The notes below the pieces were generated by a model, which had not been told where the DNA came from, searched no databases, and worked only from the letters and a program-made list of their open reading frames with translations. From Flavobacteriaceae bacterium (GTDB taxonomy: Bacteria; Bacteroidota; Bacteroidia; Flavobacteriales; Flavobacteriaceae), in the NCBI GenBank assembly GCA_947472705.1, contig CANJDA010000021.1:1-20067 (forward strand): DNA of 20,067 nucleotides. The letters are read 5' to 3'. Positions 12,259-20,067 of this stretch are shown here, one piece after another. The position numbers and the translations under genes are program-made. The stretch's first letter is position 1, and each line of letters begins with the position of its first letter.

Positions 12259-13914
12259 ATGGAAGAATTTGACACTATTATTATAGGTTCGGGAGTTGGC
12301 GGTTTGGCTACAGCCATTTGTTTGGCAAGAGCAGGTCAAAAAGTAGTAGTACTCGAACAACATTACGTGCCTGGTGGTTGGAGTCATAGCTTTACCCTAA
12401 ATGGACAACGCTTCAGTCCGGGTGTTCACTATGTAGGTTTGATAGATGAAGGACAATCTACCAATGAATTGTATAGAGGTCTCGGAATTGCCAATGACAT
12501 GGTTTTTTTCAGAATGAATAAACAAGCCTATGAGCATGGCATGATTGGAGAGGAAGTTTTTAATTTTCCATCGGGTATTGAAAATTTAAGCAAAAGCCTA
12601 ATAGAACGTTTCCCAAAAGAAGAAAAAAACATTATCAAATACCTTACTCTAATTCAAAGGGTAAATTATGAATTGCAGTTAATTCCCAAATTAAAAGGGT
12701 TTTGGCAAAAAATAACGGTTCCTTTTAGAACCAAGCATTTTGGTAAGTTTTCGTTATTTCCATTAAAAAGAGTTATCGGTTGGCATATAAAAGATCCTTT
12801 GCTTAAAGCCCTTTTAAATGTGCAATGTGGCGATCATGGTCTTTCCCCAAATAGAGCTTGTTTTCCTGTACATTGTTCGGTAATGGCACATTATTTTGAT
12901 GGAGGTTTTTACCCCATGGGTGGCGGTGGCGGTATTGTAAAAGCTATGACCAATGGCATAAAGCGCCATGGAGGTGAAGTAAGAGTAAAACAAGCGGTAG
13001 AAAAAATCATTATAAAAGATAAGCAAGCCATAGGTGTTCAGCTCAAAGACGGCCAAACCCTATATGCTAAAAATATAGTGTCTAATGCCGATCCAACCAT
13101 TACCTATTTAGATTTAATTGGAAAAGAAAATCTGAGTAAAGGATTGATTAAGAAATTAGAAAAGACAAAATATTCGGTTACTTCCCTAATTTTATTTTTA
13201 ACCTTGGATATGGATGTTACCCAATACGGAATTGATTCGGGTAATATTTGGATGATGAAAGATGAAAACGACGATGCTAATTTTAATGACTTGATGAATA
13301 GTACAATTACAGAAGGAGAATCATTTCCTGCTGTGTTTATAAGCTGTACCACTTTGAAAGATCCAGTAAGTTTCAATGGTAGGTATCATAATTTTGAAAT
13401 AGTAACTTATGTTAATTATGATAGTTTGAATGAATTCAATGGTTTAGAAGATTATCGTACGGAGGAGTATGCCATTTTCAAAGAGAAAGTAATCAATAAA
13501 TTGATGAATAATCTTGAAAAAGTTATTCCTGGTGCCAAGCAAAATATTGTTCAAGCTGAATTAGGTACACCTAAAACGAATGAATTTTATGTAAACTCTA
13601 CTCGAGGAAATGTATATGGTACTGAAAAAACGTTAAATCAAGTAGGGCCTTTTGCTTTTAAAAACAAATCCGAAATCAATAACTTATTCCTTTGTGGTGC
13701 CAGTACACTTTCTCACGGAGTAGGTGGTGCAACACATTCGGGAGTAGCTGCAGCAGCAACAATTTTAGGATGTAATTCAACGGAGTTACTAATAGAAGAT
13801 GAAAATCAAAAATTGCGTATTTATGACGCTGAGGATGAATCAACTTGGCCTGATTGGGTTCATGTAAAAAGAGAGCATAAATCAAAAAAAATAGAATTGA
13901 TTACTAATAAATAG
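12259..13914 (+). CDS. CrtI-like FAD-dependent oxidoreductase (phytoene desaturase/retinol saturase family)
   Basis: A 551-aa FAD protein. GSGVGG (residues 10-15) with LEQHYVPGGWSHSF (32-45) is the dinucleotide-binding region of CrtI/RetSat-type enzymes; the C-terminal LFLCGASTLSHGVGGATHSG is the second FAD motif. Family members desaturate, saturate or isomerise conjugated chains, so here it may adjust the polyene double bonds or act on the dialkylresorcinol precursor. The true start is the ATG at 12259 (MEEFDTIIIGSG); an upstream TTG at 12232 only adds nine unlikely residues. A further 45-residue C-terminal tail (QKLRIYDAEDESTWPDWVHV) lies beyond the FAD motif. In the same operon as darA/darB. 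Confidence 0.87.
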   Translation: MEEFDTIIIGSGVGGLATAICLARAGQKVVVLEQHYVPGGWSHSFTLNGQRFSPGVHYVGLIDEGQSTNELYRGLGIANDMVFFRMNKQAYEHGMIGEEVFNFPSGIENLSKSLIERFPKEEKNIIKYLTLIQRVNYELQLIPKLKGFWQKITVPFRTKHFGKFSLFPLKRVIGWHIKDPLLKALLNVQCGDHGLSPNRACFPVHCSVMAHYFDGGFYPMGGGGGIVKAMTNGIKRHGGEVRVKQAVEKIIIKDKQAIGVQLKDGQTLYAKNIVSNADPTITYLDLIGKENLSKGLIKKLEKTKYSVTSLILFLTLDMDVTQYGIDSGNIWMMKDENDDANFNDLMNSTITEGESFPAVFISCTTLKDPVSFNGRYHNFEIVTYVNYDSLNEFNGLEDYRTEEYAIFKEKVINKLMNNLEKVIPGAKQNIVQAELGTPKTNEFYVNSTRGNVYGTEKTLNQVGPFAFKNKSEINNLFLCGASTLSHGVGGATHSGVAAAATILGCNSTELLIEDENQKLRIYDAEDESTWPDWVHVKREHKSKKIELITNK

Positions 13915-13928
13915 TAATTTATTTAAGT

Positions 13929-13936
13929 TATTTTTG
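13929..13936 (+). promoter_or_regulatory. possible internal promoter element before darA
   Basis: TATTTTTG fits TAnnTTTG and lies 21 bp before the DarA start codon in the 43-bp gap after the CrtI-like gene. The only TTG upstream (13897-13899) is farther than the usual spacing, so this is a tentative internal promoter. Confidence 0.35.
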
Positions 13937-13957
13937 CACCTTTTAAATTTCAAGTAA

Positions 13958-14863
13958 ATGAAGAATGTTCTTATTATTTATTATTCACAATCGGGACAAT
14001 TAAAGTCTATTGCTAAAAATATAGCAATGCCGTTTTTGAATGTAGAGGGTATTACGGTTCACTTCCATGAAATTAAATTGCAAAAGCCTTTCCCTTTTCC
14101 ATGGGATAAAAAATCTTTTTTTGGTGCTTTTCCCGAGTCTTTTTTGCAAATACCTTCTCCATTACAACCTGTTTCCGAAGAAATAATGAATACTAAATTT
14201 GATTTAGTGCTTTTACATTATCAAGTTTGGTATTTAACACCTTCAATTCCGGTAAACTCATTTTTAAAGAGTGAGGAAGCAAAAAGAATTTTAAGCACTA
14301 CTCCAGTGGTAACTATTAACGGTTCTAGGAATATGTGGGTAATGGCTCAAGAAAAAGTCAAAGAATTATTAAAACAAAACAAAGCAATTCTGGTTGGGAA
14401 TATAGCGCTAGTAGATAGAGTTGGAAATTTAATAAGTGTCATTACCATTGTAGAATGGATGTTCACCGGAATGAAAAAGAAATATTTAGGGATATTCCCA
14501 TTACCAGGGGTTTCCGAAAAAGATATTAGTGAGTCATCGAAATTTGGCGAATTAATTTTAGCTGCTTTGCAAAAAAACAACTATGATGGTTTGCAACAAA
14601 AATTAGTAGAAAATGATGCGGTACGAATAAGTCCTTACCTTGTAACGGTAGATAAGACGGCCAATAAAATATTTTCAAAATGGGCCTACCTTATTATTAG
14701 CAAGAAAGAATCAAGAGAAAAATGGCTGAAATTTTTTAATGTTTATTTATTGCTTGCTATATGGCTAATCTCGCCTATAGTTTATATCTTGCACCTTTTT
14801 ATTTACCCGTTTAAGATTCAAAAAATTAAAAAAGAAATACAATACTATAAAGGAATAAATTAG
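13958..14863 (+). CDS. darA: dialkylresorcinol aromatase DarA (flavodoxin-like)
   Basis: A 301-aa protein with an N-terminal flavodoxin fold: KNVLIIYYSQSGQLKSIAKN (residues 2-21) has the FMN-phosphate loop, and later LVLLHYQVWYLTPS and NGSRNMWVMA carry the other flavin loops. The last 43 residues start with a hydrophobic stretch (259-285, LLLAIWLISPIVYILHLF) ending in a basic tail, so it is probably membrane-anchored. This is the DarA type: in DAR biosynthesis it oxidises the cyclohexanedione made by DarB to the aromatic resorcinol. The immediate downstream DarB partner, 7 bp away, makes the assignment strong. It is longer than a plain flavodoxin because of this tail. Confidence 0.9.
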   Translation: MKNVLIIYYSQSGQLKSIAKNIAMPFLNVEGITVHFHEIKLQKPFPFPWDKKSFFGAFPESFLQIPSPLQPVSEEIMNTKFDLVLLHYQVWYLTPSIPVNSFLKSEEAKRILSTTPVVTINGSRNMWVMAQEKVKELLKQNKAILVGNIALVDRVGNLISVITIVEWMFTGMKKKYLGIFPLPGVSEKDISESSKFGELILAALQKNNYDGLQQKLVENDAVRISPYLVTVDKTANKIFSKWAYLIISKKESREKWLKFFNVYLLLAIWLISPIVYILHLFIYPFKIQKIKKEIQYYKGIN

Positions 14864-14870
14864 ACTAACT

Positions 14871-16004
14871 ATGTTTGATGTATACATTACAAAAGCGGCC
14901 AAATATTTACCAAATACAGCCGTGTCTAATGACGAAATGGAAAGTTATTTAGGATTAATAAATGAGACCACGTCCAAAGCTAGAAGGCTTATTTTAAGAA
15001 ATAATAAAATTGTTAGTCGCTATTATGCAATTGATAAAAATGGTAATAGCACCCATAATAATTCCGATTTAACAGCCAATGCCATTCAGGGATTATTTGA
15101 CGATAGTTTTACAGCTCATGATATGGAGTTACTATCGTGTGGTACTGCAACCCCAGATGTAGTAGTACCTTCTCATGCTTCTATGGTTCACGGTTTGTTA
15201 AAAAACAAATCCATCGAATTAAACTCTGCTTCTGGAGTTTGTTGTGCAGGTATGAGTGCGTTAAAATTTGGCTTTCTATCAGTAAAAACAGGAAGTACCC
15301 AAAATGCTGTTTGTACGGGTTCAGAAAAAATCTCTTCCTGGATGATGTCTTCCAAATATCAAAACGAAGTAGTCAATTTAAAAAAACTAGAAGAGCGACC
15401 AATATTAGCTTTCAAAAAAGATTTTTTACGTTGGATGTTATCGGATGGTGCAGGAGCATTTTTATTAGAAAACAAACCCAATGGTGCCATTTCTCTTAAA
15501 ATTGAATGGATGGAAGCCTTTTCATACGCACACGAATTAGAAACCTGTATGTATGCTGGTGGTGACAAATTAGAAAGTGGTGAAATTAAACCTTGGAATG
15601 ATTATACTCCCGATCAATGGTTAAAAGAGTCTATTTTTGCAATTAAACAAGATGTCAAACTTTTAGATGAATTTATTTTAGATAAAGGTTCTCAAAGCAT
15701 GGGAGAAGCATTAGCTAAAAATAATGTTACTGCTGATCAGATAAATTATTTTCTGCCACACGTTTCTTCTCATTTTTTTGTAAAAGGATTACACAAATCA
15801 TTAGCAGATAAAGGAATGGACATTCCAATGGATAAATGGTTTATGAACCTTGCTCATGTTGGTAATGTTGGAGCGGCTTCTATTTATTTGGCTCTAGAAG
15901 AATTAATGAATTCAGGCAAACTTAAAAAAGGAGAAAAAATACTTTTATCAGTACCTGAAAGTGGCCGTTTTTCTTATGCCTATGCTTTTTTAACTGTTTG
16001 CTAA
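14871..16004 (+). CDS. darB: dialkylresorcinol condensing enzyme DarB (KAS III-like)
   Basis: A 377-aa FabH-fold condensing enzyme. Catalytic residues: C125 in SGVCCAGMSAL (followed by AG as in FabH), H297 in FLPHVSSH and N332 in LAHVGNVGAAS. DarB condenses two acyl intermediates and cyclises them to the alkylated cyclohexanedione, which DarA aromatises; the resulting dialkylresorcinol is the alcohol half of flexirubin. It differs from housekeeping FabH in length (about 60 residues more) and in the HVSS instead of HQAN context. It pairs with DarA and is followed by the dehydratase 11 bp later. Confidence 0.92.
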   Translation: MFDVYITKAAKYLPNTAVSNDEMESYLGLINETTSKARRLILRNNKIVSRYYAIDKNGNSTHNNSDLTANAIQGLFDDSFTAHDMELLSCGTATPDVVVPSHASMVHGLLKNKSIELNSASGVCCAGMSALKFGFLSVKTGSTQNAVCTGSEKISSWMMSSKYQNEVVNLKKLEERPILAFKKDFLRWMLSDGAGAFLLENKPNGAISLKIEWMEAFSYAHELETCMYAGGDKLESGEIKPWNDYTPDQWLKESIFAIKQDVKLLDEFILDKGSQSMGEALAKNNVTADQINYFLPHVSSHFFVKGLHKSLADKGMDIPMDKWFMNLAHVGNVGAASIYLALEELMNSGKLKKGEKILLSVPESGRFSYAYAFLTVC

Positions 16005-16015
16005 TAGAGAGAAAT

Positions 16016-16444
16016 ATGGAGCATATAATTGGTGGTAAGGATTTTGTTGAAACTTTAATTCCGCAGCGATTCCCATTTGTTATGGTAGATACACTCTATG
16101 ACTATTCAGAAACCTCTTTAAAGTCGGGCTTTACTATACCAAGCGATGCTGTTTTTTTTCAAAACGGTAGTTTTATGGAATCAGGTTTAATTGAGCATAT
16201 GGCACAATCAGTGGCCTTGCATACAGGATACCAGTTTTATTTAAGAAAGGAAAAAGCACCAACAGGATATATAGGTTCTATTAAAGACATTGAAATAAAA
16301 CAACTCCCAAAACTTAACGAAGAAATAAAAACCACCGTTTCCATTTTACAGGAGTTTGGAGGCATTACATTGGTTGATATTGTTACCACACTAAACGATA
16401 TTGAAATAGCAACCGGTCAAATGAAGACTGTTTTAGCAAAATAA
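16016..16444 (+). CDS. FabZ-like hotdog dehydratase, catalytic His replaced by Gln
   Basis: A 142-aa hotdog protein related to FabZ and the ApeI/ApeP dehydratases of aryl polyene clusters. The motif that is LPHRxPFxxVD in FabZ reads IPQRFPFVMVD here: the catalytic histidine is Gln (Q17). The glutamate in GLIEHMAQ (E60) is present. The protein is therefore probably a non-catalytic or half-active partner. The next gene has the intact His and Glu, so a heterodimer as in ApeI:ApeP-like pairs is a reasonable inference. I chose the ATG at 16016; an upstream TTG at 15998 would overlap the end of darB and add six residues. Confidence 0.82.
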   Translation: MEHIIGGKDFVETLIPQRFPFVMVDTLYDYSETSLKSGFTIPSDAVFFQNGSFMESGLIEHMAQSVALHTGYQFYLRKEKAPTGYIGSIKDIEIKQLPKLNEEIKTTVSILQEFGGITLVDIVTTLNDIEIATGQMKTVLAK

Positions 16445-16457
16445 TTTTAGTAGTTCA

Positions 16458-16928
16458 ATGGAAAATAATAATCCAGTCGAAATTAATAGATATTTACCAC
16501 ATCGTAATCCAATGTTAATGGTAGATTTCGTTTTAAAAATGGACAACGAAACTGTTGAAACCAATTTTGAAATTAAAGAAAATTGTATTTTTATAGAAAA
16601 CAATACCCTTGTCGAAGCCGGATTAATAGAAAACATGGCGCAAACTTGTTCTTCTGTAGTAGCCAAAGATTATTTTATAGATGAAAATTGTAATGATAAA
16701 GAAGGCGTAAATGTAGTTGGTTTTATAAGTGCTATAAAAACATTAAAAATACACACTCTACCTAAAGTGGGTGACATAATAATTGCCAAAGCATTCTTAG
16801 TTTCTAGTTTCGTTACAGATTCTTATAGTCTTTGTACGATGAATTGTAAAACGTATCTTGGGGAAGTACTATTGTTAGAAGGTGAAATAAATCTTTTCAT
16901 ACAAGAGAATACTACTTTAGAAAGTTGA
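16458..16928 (+). CDS. 3-hydroxyacyl-ACP dehydratase (FabZ-like hotdog)
   Basis: A 156-aa hotdog protein with the FabZ motif intact: H15 in YLPHRNPMLMVD and E58 in EAGLIENMAQ. It dehydrates 3-hydroxyacyl-ACP to the trans-2-enoyl form, and in aryl polyene synthesis the double bonds are kept, giving the conjugated chain. It follows the first dehydratase gene by 13 bp and has the same length class. The region after E58 has extra acidic residues (IDENCNDKEG) before the beta strands, an insertion compared with FabZ. It may act with the His-less partner. Confidence 0.85.
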   Translation: MENNNPVEINRYLPHRNPMLMVDFVLKMDNETVETNFEIKENCIFIENNTLVEAGLIENMAQTCSSVVAKDYFIDENCNDKEGVNVVGFISAIKTLKIHTLPKVGDIIIAKAFLVSSFVTDSYSLCTMNCKTYLGEVLLLEGEINLFIQENTTLES

Positions 16929-16934
16929 TTAAAT

Positions 16935-17339
16935 ATGAAACAAGAAGAAGTACCACAAGACAAAGGCAACCTTTCCAACAACAATATGAAAGAGTTGGTT
17001 TATGCCCTAGATGAAAAAGGCAATTATACCACGGCATTAAGTACGGGTTGGGAGCCTAAAACCATTGCACTTACTAATTCAATTGAAGACATAAACGAAA
17101 GAGTAGCTTTTGCAAAATCACAAGTCGAAAATAATGAAGCTAGTCCTATAGTATACTTTATGGAAGTAAATAGAATGGATATCGGAATTCTAGCAAGTTA
17201 TGTTGGAATGTGGCAATGGAGAGTTAAAAGACATTTTAAACCTAGAGTATTTGCAGGGTTAAGTGATAAAATAGTAAACAAATATGCAACTGCTTTTGAT
17301 CTCTCTATAGAAGATTTAAAAAATTTTAAAACAAAATAA
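16935..17339 (+). CDS. small protein of unknown function in the pigment operon
   Basis: A 134-aa soluble protein without signal peptide. No family recognised with certainty. The C-terminal half (residues about 81-130: MDIGILASYVGMWQWRVKRH, then LSDKIVNKYATAFDLSIEDL) resembles the helical layout of a helix-turn-helix protein ending in the typical AxxFxxSxEDL helix, but the recognition helix is not convincing. The N-terminal part (ALDEKGNYTTALSTGWEPKT) has a conserved-looking GWEPK. It starts 6 bp after the dehydratase and its stop overlaps the ATG of the BtrH-like gene by one base (TAATG), so it is tightly coupled to that gene and may be its partner. Confidence 0.75.
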   Translation: MKQEEVPQDKGNLSNNNMKELVYALDEKGNYTTALSTGWEPKTIALTNSIEDINERVAFAKSQVENNEASPIVYFMEVNRMDIGILASYVGMWQWRVKRHFKPRVFAGLSDKIVNKYATAFDLSIEDLKNFKTK

Positions 17340-18337
17340 TGGAAACCAATTTCACACATCATCAATCGGCACATTGTGAAAATGGAGTAGCTTCCAATTT
17401 GTTAAAACACAATGGTTTGAATATTAGTGAACCCATGGTATTCGGAATTGGTTCAGGGCTTTTCTTTGTTTACTTACCATTTTTAAAAGTCAATCATGCC
17501 CCAGCTATAAGTTATAGACCGATGCCAGGTTCTATTTTTAATAAACTAGCCAATCGATTAGGATTAAAAATTAAAAGACAAAAATTTTCAAACGAAGAGA
17601 GTGCCAATAAGGCTTTAGATGAAAATTTAAAAAACAACATTCCTTCAGGTTTGCAAGTGGGAGTATACAATTTGACCTACTTCCCCGATGAATACCGCTT
17701 CCATTTCAATGCACACAATTTAGTTGTTTATGGAAAAACAGCAACCGATTATCTCATCAGCGATCCCGTGATGGAAAATGTAACCACTTTGACTCACGCT
17801 GAATTGAATAAAGTACGTTTCGCCAAAGGAGCATTCGCCCCAAAAGGTCAAATATATTACCCCATTTATATCCCAAAAGATATTGATTTAAAAAAAGCTA
17901 TTACAAAGGGAATTAAAAATACGTGTCGCGATATGCTGGCTCCAATGCCTTTAATAGGAGTAAGTGGTATTAAATACGTTTCAAGGCAAATTAGAAAATG
18001 GCCTGCAAAACATGGCATTAAAAAAGCCAATCATTATCTAGCACAGATTGTTAGAATGCAAGAAGAAATTGGTACTGGTGGCGGTGGATTTAGATTTATA
18101 TATGCCGCTTTTTTGCAAGAAGCCTCCGTTATTTTAGAAAACGAAAAGCTAAAAGATTTATCTCAAGAGATGACAATAATTGGAGATTTATGGCGTGATT
18201 TTGCTGTAAATGCTTCAAGGGTATATAAAAACAGAAGCACTCAGGAAGATGTTTACAATACTATTGCCGATGAGCTTTTGGAAATTGCCAATAGAGAAGA
18301 AGTGTTTTTTAAAAAATTAAAATCAGCTATTAGCTAA
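17339..18337 (+). CDS. BtrH N-terminal domain protein (cysteine acyltransferase-like)
   Basis: A 332-aa protein whose N-terminal half is a BtrH/papain-like fold: HHQSAHCENGVASNLLKHNG carries a candidate nucleophile C13, then H126 in HFNAHNLVVYG and D142 in LISDP give the Cys-His-Asp triad. BtrH of butirosin synthesis transfers an acyl group from an acyl carrier protein to an amine. The C-terminal half (about 180-332) is helical (DUF4872-like) without other motifs. In this operon it could move the polyene acyl group from ACP onto the dialkylresorcinol hydroxyl, which would form the ester of flexirubin; this is inference. It is translationally coupled (TAATG) to the preceding small gene and followed 8 bp later by an ABC transporter. 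Confidence 0.82.
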   Translation: METNFTHHQSAHCENGVASNLLKHNGLNISEPMVFGIGSGLFFVYLPFLKVNHAPAISYRPMPGSIFNKLANRLGLKIKRQKFSNEESANKALDENLKNNIPSGLQVGVYNLTYFPDEYRFHFNAHNLVVYGKTATDYLISDPVMENVTTLTHAELNKVRFAKGAFAPKGQIYYPIYIPKDIDLKKAITKGIKNTCRDMLAPMPLIGVSGIKYVSRQIRKWPAKHGIKKANHYLAQIVRMQEEIGTGGGGFRFIYAAFLQEASVILENEKLKDLSQEMTIIGDLWRDFAVNASRVYKNRSTQEDVYNTIADELLEIANREEVFFKKLKSAIS

Positions 18338-18345
18338 ACCCCATT

Positions 18346-19098
18346 TTGCAACCAATAATCCAAATAAAATCATTATCAAAAATCTATAAAGAGGCAGATA
18401 CCTTCTCGCTAAGCGATTTTACTTTGGATATATATGAGAAGCAAGTATTTGGATTACTCGGACCTAATGGTGCTGGTAAAACCACTTTGATATCTATGCT
18501 TTGTGGATTGATTAAACCTACTTCGGGTAGCTTTGAAATAGCTAATTTGACTTATGCTAAAAATGCTAATGATATAAAAAAAATCATTGGAGTTGTTCCT
18601 CAAGAATATGCTTTGTATCCAACATTAACAGCCAGAGAGAACTTGATGTATTTTGGAAGTATGTTTGGTTTGAAGAATGATGATTTGAAGCAAAAAATCA
18701 ATGAATCCCTCGATTTTTTAGGCTTATTAAAATTTGCCGACAAGCGTATCGAATCGTTTTCAGGAGGCATGAAACGACGAGTTAATTTAATTGCTGGAAT
18801 ATTACATGAGCCTAAAATCCTTTTTCTGGATGAACCAACGGTTGGTGTAGATGTACATTCTAAAAATGTTATAATCGAATATTTAAAAGAATTGAATCAA
18901 TCGGGCACCACTATAATTTACACTTCTCATCACTTGACAGAAGCACAAGATTTTTGTACCGATATTGCTATAGTAGATAGAGGTAAAATATATGCACAAG
19001 GAACTCCAAACCAATTAATTGCCACTACACCCAACTGTAGCAATCTTGAAGATGTTTTTATTGCATTAACCGGTAAAGAATTGCGAGATGATGTATAA
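18346..19098 (+). CDS. ABC transporter ATP-binding protein
   Basis: A 250-aa ABC ATPase with GPNGAGKT Walker A (39-46), Q86 in the Q-loop (VVPQEY), FSGGM signature (138-142), ILFLDEP Walker B (158-164, E163 catalytic) and the switch histidine H195. It is of the drug/polysaccharide exporter type (ABC-2 partner). No ATG is available in frame near the start: the frame begins at a TTG (18346-18348), 8 bp after the previous stop, and the next in-frame ATG is beyond Walker A. The gene overlaps the permease start by 11 bp. Together they likely export the pigment or a precursor across the inner membrane. Confidence 0.93.
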   Translation: MQPIIQIKSLSKIYKEADTFSLSDFTLDIYEKQVFGLLGPNGAGKTTLISMLCGLIKPTSGSFEIANLTYAKNANDIKKIIGVVPQEYALYPTLTARENLMYFGSMFGLKNDDLKQKINESLDFLGLLKFADKRIESFSGGMKRRVNLIAGILHEPKILFLDEPTVGVDVHSKNVIIEYLKELNQSGTTIIYTSHHLTEAQDFCTDIAIVDRGKIYAQGTPNQLIATTPNCSNLEDVFIALTGKELRDDV

Positions 19099-20067
19099 AT
19101 TATTAATGTCAATTTACAAAGAATTCCTGTTGTTAAAAAGAGATTTTGGCGGTGTAGTGATACTATTTGTAATGCCTTTGGTGTTGATTATAACGGTTAC
19201 TTTAATTCAAGACAGCACTTTTAAGACAGTTAGCGATTCAAAAATCCCTATTCTTTTAGTGGATAACGATAAAGGAACTGTTTCTAAAAATGTTTACGAT
19301 AATTTACAAAAAAGCAACATTTTCGATGTTGTAACAACGATAGAGAATGATACGGTTACCGAGGCAATGGCTAGAGAAGCTGTTTTTAAAGGGAAATACC
19401 AAATGGCTATTGTTATTCCATCACATTTGAGTAACGATTTACAACTTAAAATCGATCAAAATGTTGAAAAAATAGTGAGCAGTTTAGGTCTCACGGATTC
19501 TTTAGCTACTAAAAACAAAATCAATTTGGTCAAAGAAAAAGAAGTGAAACTTTATTTTGATCCAGCGGTGCAAATGAGCTTTAAAAATGCCGTGATGAGT
19601 TCTATCGATAAAATGATTTCTCAAATTGAAACGCGTTCTATATATACCGCTTTCCAACAGCAATTAGGAGAAGGAAGTGCTACATTTGAGCAAAAGAGTT
19701 TTATTAGTTTCAAAGAAATTGCGCCAAGAGTTAACAATAAAGAAATTATTCCAAATTCGGTGCAACACAACCTTCCAGCATGGACATTATTTGCCATTTT
19801 CTTTATTGTAATCCCATTGTCAATCAATATTGTTAAAGAAAAATCACAAGGAACTTTTGTTAGGTTGCGCACGAATCCTGTATCGAATATTATTGTAATA
19901 GCTGGTAAAACAATTATGTACTTAATCATTTGTTTGATTCAGTTTTATATGATGGTTGCCACAGCGGTTTTCTTGTTTCCTCATTTGGGTTTACCAGCCT
20001 TGAATATAGAAGGAAATTTAATAATGATGACAATAGTTGCTTTATTCTCAGGTTTAGCAGCAGTAGG
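19088..20067 (+). CDS. ABC-2 type transporter permease (partial, 3' end outside window)
   Basis: An open frame of 326 codons from ATG 19088 (or 19091) to the right edge, no stop. It begins MMYKLLMSIYKEFLLLKRDF, then a first membrane segment (GVVILFVMPLVLIITVTLI), a large soluble domain with VDNDKGTVS and the long coil region, then PAWTLFAIFFIVIPLSINIV and further hydrophobic segments (IIVIAGKTIMYLIICLIQF, MMTIVALFSGLAAV). This order (one helix, about 210 residues outside, then the helix cluster) is that of ABC-2 permeases such as YhhJ/YbhR/LmrB types. It overlaps the ATPase gene by 11 bp and pairs with it. Probably exports the flexirubin or its precursor; this is inference from context. Confidence 0.88.
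   Translation, partial: MMYKLLMSIYKEFLLLKRDFGGVVILFVMPLVLIITVTLIQDSTFKTVSDSKIPILLVDNDKGTVSKNVYDNLQKSNIFDVVTTIENDTVTEAMAREAVFKGKYQMAIVIPSHLSNDLQLKIDQNVEKIVSSLGLTDSLATKNKINLVKEKEVKLYFDPAVQMSFKNAVMSSIDKMISQIETRSIYTAFQQQLGEGSATFEQKSFISFKEIAPRVNNKEIIPNSVQHNLPAWTLFAIFFIVIPLSINIVKEKSQGTFVRLRTNPVSNIIVIAGKTIMYLIICLIQFYMMVATAVFLFPHLGLPALNIEGNLIMMTIVALFSGLAAV

Noticed and set aside
19621..19929. 102-codon minus-strand frame at the right end
   Set aside because: It lies antisense to the ABC permease frame, which is open throughout and matches its family.

Overview
The window looks like a chromosomal segment of a Flavobacterium or a close relative in the Bacteroidota. The evidence is AT-rich DNA, TAnnTTTG-type -7 promoter elements with few Shine-Dalgarno sequences, a DUF6266 gene, WG-repeat and flexirubin genes, and a tyrosine ammonia-lyase that reads as an ortholog of the F. 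johnsoniae enzyme.

Left part (1 to about 4.1 kb) is accessory and repeat-rich. It holds the start of a MazG-like pyrophosphohydrolase gene (minus strand, cut by the window edge), a DUF6266 gene preceded by an exactly 10-bp-phased GGACA array, and a small HTH protein behind a sigma-54-type promoter. A GIY-YIG nuclease gene follows, embedded between copies of a structured repeat. Each full repeat copy (2538-2642 and 2656-2760, identical over 105 bp) can fold as a closed cloverleaf: a 9-bp outer stem and three inner arms. A third copy at 2081-2169, on the other side of the nuclease gene, keeps the central arm but has different, still self-complementary, side arms. A second nested-palindrome family (CACCCCGTC / CCCCTCC) surrounds it in both orientations and uses similar exchangeable arm sequences. 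A possible sigma-54-driven mini transcription unit, and a two-gene minus-strand operon of unknown function containing a degenerate receiver-like protein, complete this part.

Middle (4.4-6.3 kb): a secreted protein of unknown function and, convergent to it, a flavin-dependent halogenase-type oxidoreductase. They share a bidirectional terminator that contains the stop codon of the latter.

Right part (6.4 kb to the end) is one long plus-strand operon for flexirubin, the aryl-polyene/dialkylresorcinol (DAR) ester pigment. The order is tyrosine ammonia-lyase, WG-repeat protein, ketoreductase, ketosynthase, acyl carrier protein, LpxL-like acyltransferase, CrtI-like FAD oxidoreductase, DarA, DarB, two hotdog dehydratases, a small unknown protein, a BtrH-like acyltransferase, an ABC ATPase and an ABC permease cut by the right edge. 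The likely logic is: lyase makes 4-coumarate as starter; KS/KR/DH/ACP build the aryl polyene; DarB and DarA make the dialkylresorcinol; an acyltransferase (LpxL-like or BtrH-like) joins the halves as an ester; the divergent halogenase-type enzyme may decorate the ring; and the ABC transporter helps deliver the product. The starter ligase and the remaining ketosynthases expected of such a cluster are not in this window and would lie to the right.
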